Shown: piece after piece, positions 29,548 to 37,292 of the stretch
Numbering within the stretch: position 1 is the first letter of the stretch
How the letters are laid out: the number at the start of each line of letters is the position of its first letter
Source of the DNA: JABSSA01 sp039984715
GTDB lineage: Bacteria; Pseudomonadota; Alphaproteobacteria; Rhodobacterales; Rhodobacteraceae
Length of the DNA: 64,000 bases
Assembly: GCA_039984715.1 (NCBI GenBank)
Contig: JBDWUA010000004.1
Location: forward strand, 372,001-436,000
Direction of reading: 5' to 3'
Notes under the pieces: model-generated
The model's input: the letters and a program-made list of their open reading frames with translations, nothing else
What the model was told of the DNA's origin: nothing
The model's database searches: none
Position numbers and translations under genes: made by a program

Positions 29548-29711
29548 TTGGTCAGGATCAGTTTGCCAGCCCGCGTAATGCGGAGAAAGTAGGTTTGAGT
29601 TCCAAGAATAATCTGAGCCCGCTCTGCGCCTTTGGTCAGATCTTCTGCTGCATATGTTGGCAGTGCACTTGGAGCGGGTTTCATCGTTTCAGTTACGGAA
29701 AGTACTGACAT
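29544..29711 (-). CDS. hemP: Hemin uptake protein HemP family
   Basis: A 55-residue protein missed by length cut-offs. The C-terminal half reads AQIILGTQTYFLRITRAGKL and then ILTK, the HemP signature (x-I-x-x-G-x-x-Y-x-L-R-x-T-R-x-G-K-L-I-L-T-K). HemP is a small protein induced under iron limitation and needed for heme uptake, reported in Burkholderia as an activator of the heme receptor gene. The start has an excellent GGAGGTG eight bases upstream. No heme receptor or ABC transporter genes (hmu) are in the window. The next gene overlaps by 4 nt. An imperfect palindrome lies about 140 bases upstream of the start. Confidence 0.88.
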   Translation of the reverse strand: MSVLSVTETMKPAPSALPTYAAEDLTKGAERAQIILGTQTYFLRITRAGKLILTK

Positions 29712-30035
29712 CAAACAGCACCTCCAGTTTGGTCGAGGTGGTACAATCGATCCAAAATATCACGCATCTAAGAAGTCCTTTCATCTGCCGATAATCGGGC
29801 TTCCTCACTTTGTGCAGAGGTGGCTGGATGGATAAATTAATCCTGAGTATTTTGATCAGAATTGTCAAGTCGACATTTTTTGATCACGATAATTCGGTTC
29901 GGTTGATCCCGATTGAAGCCGGTGTGTGACGTCCCGCACCCACATCTGACGTCGTTGTTAATCGGTCAGGCGGGCCAAATGGGCACATTTCGACAGCACC
30001 GTCTATTCAGCGTTCGCCCCGCCGACCAATCAGTT
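29712..30035. other. Intergenic region upstream of hemP
   Basis: 324 bases without a credible gene. It includes the imperfect palindrome TTGATCAGAATTGTCAA at 29852-29868, in an AT-rich stretch that could be the hemP promoter and an iron-responsive operator. The remainder, nearer the VPLPA gene end, shows nothing specific. Confidence 0.4.
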
Positions 30036-31046
30036 TCAGCCCCTAGAGGATTTGCGCCGCAATAGTCCCAACCCCGCCAATCCGGACAACAACAATGGCA
30101 ATCCCGCAGGCAACGGAACGGGTGTCATGTCAGGGGTCGGTTCAACAACGATAGAATTCAATTGGGTAAAGGCCGTCTGCATCACCAATGAGGCATTGGG
30201 GTCCAAGGTGATCCCGAATACATATGCACTGAACCCCAAATAGCTGGCTTGCGTCGCACCACCAGTGCTGTTGGCCTCTACGCTGGCCTCAAAGCTCACA
30301 CCCGTTATGCCACCTGAGTTGGCCAGGTATTGTTCACTGACCGAGGTGCCCGGATCGCTATCCATTATCGTCGTTAAATAGAGGGCCGCGGGGCTATAGG
30401 TGACACTGGCCCCTGTTCTGACGTCAAATAGAATATCAAAGCTGGCGCTGGACAGGGAAAATCCATCGTCCCCTAGAAAACTGGCAGACAGATCAGCCGA
30501 GAACATCCCCGTCAGATTAAACGAAATTGTTTGGTCGGATACGTTGTCAAAGCGATAGTCGCGCGCGCCGTCATGCGACGACATTGCAGAAGACGCGACA
30601 GCCGTGTCACTTAATCCGATGCGCGCGAACCCGGTTTGATCAATATCGCGACGCACCAATTCGAAAACGTCATCCGCAGGGTCGTCTTCCAATTCAATTG
30701 AGTAATCGACAATAGCCATCGCGCTATCTGTACTGCCCGTAACAGTCGTGCGGCTTTGCTGATTGCTTTGCACCGGGATTACGGGATCAGCGAATGGGTT
30801 TCCGACAACAAAGTTATTCAGCACTGTCTCTGTCGCGGTTGGATCATCAATGTCCGTGGTCGCTTCGCTTTCAATCACCAAGCTATTTGGGACTGTGACG
30901 ACTTCGATCCCGGTGGGGATGTTGCCCCCATTCACCAGCCAACTGTGGAAAACATTCAGTTCGCTTTCAGCATTAACCGGGGCGGCAATGGCCGCGTTGG
31001 CGGAAATCACCACAGCGGCGGAGGCGTAAAAAATTCTACTTTTCAT
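30036..31046 (-). CDS. VPLPA-CTERM surface protein of unknown function
   Basis: A 336-residue exported protein. N-terminal signal peptide (MKSRIFYASAAVVISANAAI, cut near AA-PVNA). The body is Ser/Thr/Asp-rich and looks all-beta, with no family recognised. The C-terminus carries a textbook VPLPA-CTERM tail: VPLPAGLPLLLSGLAGLGLL, then RRKSSRG, meaning a motif, a membrane helix and a basic end. Such tails are cut by a dedicated exosortase (XrtD type), with the protein then released or fixed at the surface, usually with an exopolysaccharide. AAGGAA precedes the start. It is divergent from a large winged-helix/ATPase regulator, and a triple 11-bp repeat lies between them, so it is a likely target of that regulator. 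Confidence 0.85.
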   Translation of the reverse strand: MKSRIFYASAAVVISANAAIAAPVNAESELNVFHSWLVNGGNIPTGIEVVTVPNSLVIESEATTDIDDPTATETVLNNFVVGNPFADPVIPVQSNQQSRTTVTGSTDSAMAIVDYSIELEDDPADDVFELVRRDIDQTGFARIGLSDTAVASSAMSSHDGARDYRFDNVSDQTISFNLTGMFSADLSASFLGDDGFSLSSASFDILFDVRTGASVTYSPAALYLTTIMDSDPGTSVSEQYLANSGGITGVSFEASVEANSTGGATQASYLGFSAYVFGITLDPNASLVMQTAFTQLNSIVVEPTPDMTPVPLPAGLPLLLSGLAGLGLLRRKSSRG

Positions 31047-31444
31047 GACTATTCATTCCTTATCAAAAGCCACACACACAAAAACTGCAATTGCTCGCAA
31101 GAACTTAAAGCTCGCGTTCGACCCAAGTCCTGACTGAGTTCTGACGAAATCATGACGCTTTGGATGCTGGGGCAGAAATGGCTTGGCCATGCCGGTAAAA
31201 ATCGGACTGAGAGCGCGATTTTTTCATAGTGTGATGGTGGGCTGTTTTCAGCCTGATCAGGACTCGGTTTCGCCGATGTCAGGTGGGCGGATTTCAAACC
31301 AAATTGCCGGCGCTTCGCGCGTCTGGGAACATCATCACCGCAAATTAATTTGTAACACTGTTAAGTTTTACGCAAACTGCACCGGATCGCGCGGAAAAAC
31401 CCGTTCTAACTCAACGCAATAACAGCAGAACCGTATCATTTTAG
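31047..31444. other. Divergent regulatory region between VPLPA gene and regulator
   Basis: 398 bases between two divergent genes. No credible ORF. It holds the 11-bp direct repeats described separately. The regulator's start codon has no Shine-Dalgarno in front of it. Confidence 0.5.
31131..31163. promoter_or_regulatory. Triple 11-bp direct repeat, candidate OmpR-type operator
   Basis: TGAC occurs three times with exact 11-base spacing (starts 31131, 31142, 31153). Winged-helix regulators of the OmpR/PhoB class bind direct repeats with 11-bp period, one helical turn apart. The divergent gene next door codes for a protein with just such a DNA-binding domain. The repeats begin 85 bases upstream of the VPLPA gene start. 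Confidence 0.45.
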
Positions 31445-34400
31445 ATGGCCCATAAATTTCTTACATTCGATTTGAATTTGGAACAGCGAGAATTGCGGGA
31501 TCAAGGGGCGTTGGTTTCCTTGCCGCCAAAAACCTTTGACGTGCTGTGCTATCTGATTGAGCATCGCGATCGAATGGTGACGAAATCAGAACTTCTGGAT
31601 GTCTTTTGGTCTGCTCAAGTTTCAGAATCTGCGTTGCAAAAATCCATTAGCCTGATCCGCAAAGCAATGAGTTGTGATGGGCAATCCGTCGTGCGGACTT
31701 ATCACGGATTAGGGTTTCGGTTTGTCCCGGACGTGTTGACCCAAGCGCGCATTGCGGATTCTCGACCTGAAGATTCGTTAATGCCATTGCAAGAACAGCG
31801 TTTGGTTAGCGTGCTGTGTCTGCGGTTTGAAGCTTTGGATGCGCAGGACGGTTCCACTGCTGACGCGTTTTTGGAACGGGCGCGCATAAGTGTGAAAGCC
31901 TATCAAGGTGAAGCACTGCGCATGAATTTGGACGGGTTTACCGCGTCCTTTGGGCTTGCCTCTGCATACGAAGACGCTGCGCGCCGTGCTGTACATTGTG
32001 CCGTCGCGCTGATTGCTGTGGCCACGGAATGCAACGGTATCCGCGCAAACATCGGCGTAGATCACGGGTATCTGCATCAAATAGAAAGTGCGGTGGACAT
32101 CAGTTGGCGTCGTCCCAGCGATATCGAACGCGGGGCGGCAACGCTCGCCAGTTTAGGCCAGCCAAATGATATCTTGCTCAGCGGTCCGACTCAACATCAG
32201 TTGCGTGATGAAATTACATGGTCCCAAACGGACGTTGGTTTCAAAGTAACGGCCATTCATGAAATGCAAGCGGGCGTGCCCGGTCGACCGCTAAAGCAAC
32301 CGACCCAGTTTGTTGGTCGCGGTCCGGAAATGGCCTTTTTGAATCAAAGCCTTGATGCGCTTGCGGTGGGAAACGGTCAGGGCGTTGTACTTAGCGGGCC
32401 TGCGGGAATTGGAAAAACCCGTCTGCTTGGGGAATTTCTGTCGACCTTGGATGGTCCTCAATACCAAGTGGTGAAACTTCAGTGTTTGCCCGGTCTCAAC
32501 AACTCGCCACTCGCTCCGATCCGGGACATGTGTCAGGCGTTGTTTGCTCAGGCGCCAACGGGCACGCTTCGGTCAGATGTGGATGCGGCTCTTTATTCTG
32601 AATTGATGGGGGACGCGGTACCTTCTGCGCCTGAACTGGCCTCCATGTCGGAACATCAGCGCAAATTGCAGACCCATGCGTTGATCATTCGAATGCTTGA
32701 AGTCGCCTGTGCGGAACTGCCGTTGGTTCTGGTGTTCGAAGACGTACATTGGATCGACGCGACATCGCGCGATTGTCTTGACGCCGTCGTTCAAAGCAGT
32801 GCGAATAAATCGCTTTTGGTGGTCCTAACCACGCGTCCCATTGATGATCTGCCCCTTGCCGAAGCCGTTCTCCAATTGCCACCGCTTGCGCATAATCTTG
32901 GCTTGCAGTTGTTGCACGATAATATCGGCACGACTGAGATGGACGACCAGATGGCCGATGTGCTGGTGCGCCGCGCAGGTGGAAACCCGTTCTTTATCGA
33001 AGAGCTTGCCCTTGCCGCACAAAGTGGCGGAGACCCAACCCAAGAGCTGCCTGAAACAGTTCAAGCGGTGATTTCCTCACGTATCGGGGCATTGGACACA
33101 GACGCGCGCAAATTTCTGTACACGATTGCAGTCATTGGTCCCCCGGCACGGATGGAATTGGTGACGCATCTGATGGGCCAAGATGCAGATTTTGTGAGCG
33201 CCATGGCCGCTCGGTTGCGATTGATGGGGTTCATCCTTGTTGAACCGGACCAATACAGTTTTCGCCACATGCTGATCAATGACACGGCCTATGCCATGCT
33301 GACGCCAGCAGAGCGTCAAAACATGCATGGGATCATCGCCGCGTATCTGGAGCGCGATGGCTTGGACTGGACACCGCGACCCGAAACATTAGCGTGGCAC
33401 CTGCAATCTGCGGAACGTGCCGACAAAGCGTCTGAATATTGGCTAAAGGCTTGTCGAACGGCGATGCAACGGTTGGCGCATCGCGAGGCGATTGTATTTG
33501 CGCAAAACGGGCTCGCGTTGATGGCGAGCGGCGATATTGATGCAGCAAAGCGCGAACTCGACCTGCAACTGTACCTTGCGTCCGCGCTTGGTGCGATAAA
33601 TGGATACGGCGCTGACAGTGTTGGCGCGGCCTATGACAAGGCGCGCAACATCAACAAAACGGTCGCAAGCCCACGCGCAAATGTGCGGATATTGGTGGGG
33701 CTGTGGATTCATGCTTGGGTTGGGGGGCGACTGTCACAGGCGTTGATTTACGCGCAAGATTTGCTGGAACTGGCCAAGGACACCCAAGAGGCTTCGATTA
33801 CGCTGCAAGCACATGCCAGCATGGGTCAGGTTTTGATGCATACCGGTCGCCTGAAGGACGCGATTGAACATTTGGATTTGGGACTAGAGGCGATTGCCGG
33901 CACACCCCAAACATCGCCGCCTGCGCAGATCGCATCGGTGGCGTGTTCCGCGTTTGCCTGTTGGAGCCATTGTATGATGGGCAACACCGCTGAAACAAAA
34001 CGCATATTGGCCCTGTCAAAAGAATTGGCGCATGGTCAGGAAAACCCGCTTGCGCAGGCCGTTCATTACGGGCTGTGCGGGGAACCATTTATGGTTACGG
34101 GTCAGATCAAGGAATGTCTGGACTATGCGGATCGCGCTGTGGCTGTCAGCCGCGCCCACGACTTCGCGTTTTGGCTTGGCACCGGGTTATGCCTGCGTGG
34201 ATGGGCATTGGGGCAATCTGGGCAACTGGATGCAGCGTTTGATGCCCTAGACGAAGGTATCGCAGTTTTTGAGGGCACAGGCGCCGGGGTCGAGCTGTCG
34301 AATTGGTATGGGATAAAGGCCGAAACCTTGTTGACCGCTGGCCGCCTCAAAGAGGGGCTAGTCGCGGTTGATTATGCATTACGTTGTGCGGCGGATACGG

Positions 34401-34555
34401 GGGACGTCTATTTCACGCCGCGTATTCATGCCGTTGCCGCCCGATTGTGGTCCGAACTGAACGATATGGAAAAAGCGGCCCAGCACACGCAAATGGCGAC
34501 CGACTTGGCGGTTGAATTTGGCATGGGAAAAGACATGACGACACTTTTGATTTGA
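31445..34555 (+). CDS. Winged-helix / cyclase-like / AAA ATPase / TPR regulator
   Basis: A 1036-residue protein. Residues 1-97 form an OmpR/CadC-type winged helix (LPPKTFDVLCYLIEHRDRMV, SALQKSISLIRKAM, TYHGLGFRFV). Residues 115-280 resemble a class III adenylate cyclase domain (EQRLVSVLCLRFEAL) but lack the metal-binding aspartates, so it is probably inactive. An AAA/NTPase domain follows, with Walker A GPAGIGKT at 318-325 and Walker B LVFEDVHWID near 429-438. From 640 to the end are TPR-like helices. The layout resembles large AfsR/MalT/CadC-like activators that bind ATP and sense a ligand or partner with the TPR part. No Shine-Dalgarno precedes the ATG. The upstream repeats suggest it controls the divergent VPLPA gene and perhaps itself. 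Confidence 0.85.
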   Translation: MAHKFLTFDLNLEQRELRDQGALVSLPPKTFDVLCYLIEHRDRMVTKSELLDVFWSAQVSESALQKSISLIRKAMSCDGQSVVRTYHGLGFRFVPDVLTQARIADSRPEDSLMPLQEQRLVSVLCLRFEALDAQDGSTADAFLERARISVKAYQGEALRMNLDGFTASFGLASAYEDAARRAVHCAVALIAVATECNGIRANIGVDHGYLHQIESAVDISWRRPSDIERGAATLASLGQPNDILLSGPTQHQLRDEITWSQTDVGFKVTAIHEMQAGVPGRPLKQPTQFVGRGPEMAFLNQSLDALAVGNGQGVVLSGPAGIGKTRLLGEFLSTLDGPQYQVVKLQCLPGLNNSPLAPIRDMCQALFAQAPTGTLRSDVDAALYSELMGDAVPSAPELASMSEHQRKLQTHALIIRMLEVACAELPLVLVFEDVHWIDATSRDCLDAVVQSSANKSLLVVLTTRPIDDLPLAEAVLQLPPLAHNLGLQLLHDNIGTTEMDDQMADVLVRRAGGNPFFIEELALAAQSGGDPTQELPETVQAVISSRIGALDTDARKFLYTIAVIGPPARMELVTHLMGQDADFVSAMAARLRLMGFILVEPDQYSFRHMLINDTAYAMLTPAERQNMHGIIAAYLERDGLDWTPRPETLAWHLQSAERADKASEYWLKACRTAMQRLAHREAIVFAQNGLALMASGDIDAAKRELDLQLYLASALGAINGYGADSVGAAYDKARNINKTVASPRANVRILVGLWIHAWVGGRLSQALIYAQDLLELAKDTQEASITLQAHASMGQVLMHTGRLKDAIEHLDLGLEAIAGTPQTSPPAQIASVACSAFACWSHCMMGNTAETKRILALSKELAHGQENPLAQAVHYGLCGEPFMVTGQIKECLDYADRAVAVSRAHDFAFWLGTGLCLRGWALGQSGQLDAAFDALDEGIAVFEGTGAGVELSNWYGIKAETLLTAGRLKEGLVAVDYALRCAADTGDVYFTPRIHAVAARLWSELNDMEKAAQHTQMATDLAVEFGMGKDMTTLLI

Positions 34556-34697
34556 AACGATGTCTGTTCTTGGACGGGCGTCCAAAGCGTATGTGATTCA
34601 CAATTGCTTCAAATTCCCGCTGATCGACACGCATGTTATCGCATATCAGGCACAATGCCCCTATATCGATGTCACCGCGCTTATAAGGACGACCAAT

Positions 34698-35291
34698 ATG
34701 CGTTTCGTTGCCCCTATTCTTGCTCTTGTTTTCAGTGTGTCGACTGCTGTGGCGGACCAACTGCCGTTGAACGATATCTCGCAATATCTGAACGACATGA
34801 AGACAGCAGAAGCTACGTTTGTGCAATTGAACGACGACGGCACGATAAGCGAAGGCAAGCTTTATATCCAACGGCCCGGTAAGATGCGGTTCGAATATAA
34901 TCCACCTGACAAAGCTGTGGTGATGGCCACAAATAACACAGTGATTGTGTTTGACCCAAAGTCGAACCAACAAGCTGAGAAATATCCGCTAAAGCGCACA
35001 CCTTTGTCCATCATTCTGGCACGGCGTGTTGATCTGGGCCAAGCGCGTATGGTCGTGGATCATGGCTATGATGGGACGGCGACGACTGTGACCGCGCAGG
35101 ATCCAGAAAACCCAGAATATGGGAATATTCAGCTTAATTTCACCAGCAATCCGGTCGAATTGCGCCAGTGGATCGTCAATGATGCCAATGGCGGTCAAAC
35201 AACGGTCATTCTGGGTGATTTGAAAACAGGGGGCCGGTTGCCCAGCTCCCTGTTTGATATCAACGAATTTAATCGCTCAAACGACCGTTAA
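34698..35291 (+). CDS. lolA: Outer-membrane lipoprotein carrier protein LolA
   Basis: A 197-residue periplasmic protein with signal peptide (MRFVAPILALVFSVSTAVA, cut before DQ). The mature part has the LolA pattern: ISQYLNDMKTAEATFVQLND, GKLYIQRPGKMRFEYNPP, IVFDPKSNQQAEKYPL, and ELRQWIVNDANGGQTTVIL at the end. It carries lipoproteins from LolCDE to the outer membrane. AAGGAC fixes the start; in-frame codons before it are not used. The stop overlaps that of the convergent transglycosylase by 4 nt. Confidence 0.93.
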   Translation: MRFVAPILALVFSVSTAVADQLPLNDISQYLNDMKTAEATFVQLNDDGTISEGKLYIQRPGKMRFEYNPPDKAVVMATNNTVIVFDPKSNQQAEKYPLKRTPLSIILARRVDLGQARMVVDHGYDGTATTVTAQDPENPEYGNIQLNFTSNPVELRQWIVNDANGGQTTVILGDLKTGGRLPSSLFDINEFNRSNDR

Positions 35292-35875
35292 GCGCGCCCA
35301 CACGATCGCAATTGCGACGCGTATAAATCCGACCGTTGATCGACTTCGCCAGCCACACGAGTCAGCCATGCTTTGTTGCGATAACTGCCGCGCGCAAACC
35401 CTGTGTGCCCTTCGTGATAGGCAAGATACTGGTTGCGAGCATCTGACAGGGCCACCCCGTTTCGATTTTGGGTTTTGTTCATATACCAACCCATAAAATC
35501 AGCGGCATCTTTCATACGGTCACGGCGCGCACCAAAACTGTTGGTTTCGCGCTTGTATTCCTTCCAAGTGGCATCCAACGCCTGTGCATATCCATATGCG
35601 CTGGATTGCCGCCCCATTGGAATGACACCGGCGGCGTATCTAAACGGTGTACGCGCGTTCGATTTGAATCTGCTCTCTTGATAGATTGTCGCCATCTGCA
35701 CTTCGACTGGAACACCCCAACGGCGTTCTGCCTGCTTGAAGGCGCGCAGATAGGTCGGGTTTTGCCCAACCAATGTGCATGCGTTATCAAGCGCGGAACG
35801 CGAAACGTTTCCACCCGAGCTGCCACAACTTGCAGCCAAAAGGACCAATGCAAAGGCGCGAAGAAGTCTGCTCAT
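35288..35875 (-). CDS. Lytic transglycosylase (SLT-like) lipoprotein
   Basis: A 195-residue lipoprotein: signal peptide with lipobox LAASC (Cys17), then a compact lysozyme-like domain with IYQESRFKSNARTPFR, where Glu67 is the likely catalytic acid, followed by SSAYGYAQALDATWKEY and YLAYHEGHTGF. These marks fit short transglycosylases that cut peptidoglycan strands to anhydro-muropeptides at the inner side of the outer membrane. Stand-alone gene, convergent with lolA with 4-nt stop overlap. Confidence 0.88.
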   Translation of the reverse strand: MSRLLRAFALVLLAASCGSSGGNVSRSALDNACTLVGQNPTYLRAFKQAERRWGVPVEVQMATIYQESRFKSNARTPFRYAAGVIPMGRQSSAYGYAQALDATWKEYKRETNSFGARRDRMKDAADFMGWYMNKTQNRNGVALSDARNQYLAYHEGHTGFARGSYRNKAWLTRVAGEVDQRSDLYASQLRSCGRA

Positions 35876-35943
35876 ATGCCTCTCTCGCTTTTCTTGTTTT
35901 TTTGTACTCTAGACGACTTTTCCGGGACGGGAAATCACGTTTC

Positions 35944-36825
35944 TTACAACACAACTCCCAAGATCAGCGGCAAACAGCCCACTGACAACAACGTCGACGC
36001 GACAACAAGCCCGGCGACCGCATCCGATTCCGCACCATATTTTTCTGCGATTAAATAGGATGTGACAGCAACCGGAGTGGCCACTTGCAAGACAAGAACC
36101 CCAAACGCGACGGGATCAAGCGCGAACCATCGACCAACACCCCACGCAATACCGGCACAAACAACTAGCTTTCCAAAGGACAACAGCACTGCTTTGCCCA
36201 TTCCGGCCGGGCTTAACCGTGCAACAGCTACTCCAAGGGTGATCAACATCAAGGGAATGGCCATTTGACCAATAAGCTCAAGCGTATTGGTCAGGAACAC
36301 TGGGGTTTGCCAATCCATGAACATGAACAAAGCGCCAAGAATCGTCGCCGCGACCATCGGTTCTTTTATGGCTTTGACGATTGATCCCCCGCCTGACACC
36401 AACCAGATACCGAACGTAAACGACCAGATCGCCATGAGCGCAAAAACGATGATCGCATAGCTTAGTCCAACATCGCCAAAGGCAAACAATGCCAGTGGTA
36501 ATCCCAGATTGCCCGTGTTCCCGAACATCAATGGCGCCGCATAGGTGCGCCGATCCAAACCCAGTATCGCGACCAAACCAAGGACAGCCAAAGTGATGCC
36601 AGCATAGGCCACAAGGGTCGACAGGGTCAGGGCCGTCAACGCGGCGGGGTCGATCTTGGTTTTCATCAACGACACAAAAATTAGGCAAGGAACCGCAAGC
36701 GTCATTGCCAATTGCGTAACAAACTGAATTCGGTATTCAAATCCCAGTCGAATCCATGCAAAACCAACTGCGGCCAATAGAAAAACCGGGGCGACTATCT
36801 GAAGGACTGTTAATGCAAGGTTCAC
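35944..36825 (-). CDS. AEC family transporter (auxin efflux carrier-like permease)
   Basis: A 293-residue integral membrane protein with about ten hydrophobic helices in two halves (LALTVLQIVAPVFLLAAVGF at the start, GLVVASTLLSVGCLPLILGV at the end). The pattern with a conserved Asn in LMFGNTGNLGLPLALFAFGD is characteristic of the AEC/MdcF family, which exports or imports organic anions such as malonate or malate. The substrate is not known. The GTG start is preferred because AGGGAAA precedes it; a longer reading from TTG at 36852 lacks that. Divergent from hspQ. Confidence 0.88.
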   Translation of the reverse strand: MNLALTVLQIVAPVFLLAAVGFAWIRLGFEYRIQFVTQLAMTLAVPCLIFVSLMKTKIDPAALTALTLSTLVAYAGITLAVLGLVAILGLDRRTYAAPLMFGNTGNLGLPLALFAFGDVGLSYAIIVFALMAIWSFTFGIWLVSGGGSIVKAIKEPMVAATILGALFMFMDWQTPVFLTNTLELIGQMAIPLMLITLGVAVARLSPAGMGKAVLLSFGKLVVCAGIAWGVGRWFALDPVAFGVLVLQVATPVAVTSYLIAEKYGAESDAVAGLVVASTLLSVGCLPLILGVVL

Positions 36826-36908
36826 AGACTGTTTCCCTAAAATTCGCCGCAATCATTGGACATTGGGCCTCGATCCCGTGTAATCAGTCATCTATGGGGC
36901 CACAAGTT

Positions 36909-37235
36909 ATGCATCATACGCGCGCGAAATATCATCTGGGGCAGGTGGTCCGTCACCGGAAGCACCCGTTTCGCGGAGTCGTGTTCGATGTGGATGCCGA
37001 ATTCGCCAATACAGATGAATGGTACGAAGCGATTCCAGAGGACAGTCGTCCCGCGAAAGAGCAGCCTTATTACCATCTTTTGGCGGAAAACGACCAAAGC
37101 TATTATGTGGCATACGTGTCCGAGCAGAACCTGATTGCGGACTATTCCGGCGAACCAGTGGATCACCCTGATATTCCGGACCTGTTTGGCCCGTTTACGG
37201 ATGGATCTTACCCGCTGCATTTCCACATCAACTAA
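36909..37235 (+). CDS. hspQ: Heat shock protein HspQ
   Basis: A 108-residue protein matching HspQ (hemimethylated DNA-binding, YccV-like fold) over its whole length: YHLGQVVRHRKHPFRGVVFD, EWYEAIP, QPYYHLLAE, YVAYVSEQNL. In Enterobacteria HspQ is a heat-inducible protein that alters Lon protease specificity and was first seen binding hemimethylated oriC. The ATG at 36909 gives the family's usual start; an in-frame ATG at 36894 would add five residues. Followed by a terminator. Confidence 0.92.
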   Translation: MHHTRAKYHLGQVVRHRKHPFRGVVFDVDAEFANTDEWYEAIPEDSRPAKEQPYYHLLAENDQSYYVAYVSEQNLIADYSGEPVDHPDIPDLFGPFTDGSYPLHFHIN

Positions 37236-37256
37236 ATATCTGCAAATCAACAGACC

Positions 37257-37285
37257 AAGGCAGGATTTCTCCTGCCTTTGCTTTT
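37257..37285 (+). terminator. Rho-independent terminator between hspQ and ggt-like gene
   Basis: Perfect 9-bp stem AAGGCAGGA with TCCTGCCTT, loop TTTC, then TGCTTTTG. It lies between converging genes and could also work for the opposite strand. Confidence 0.8.
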
Positions 37286-37292
37286 GTTGGAC

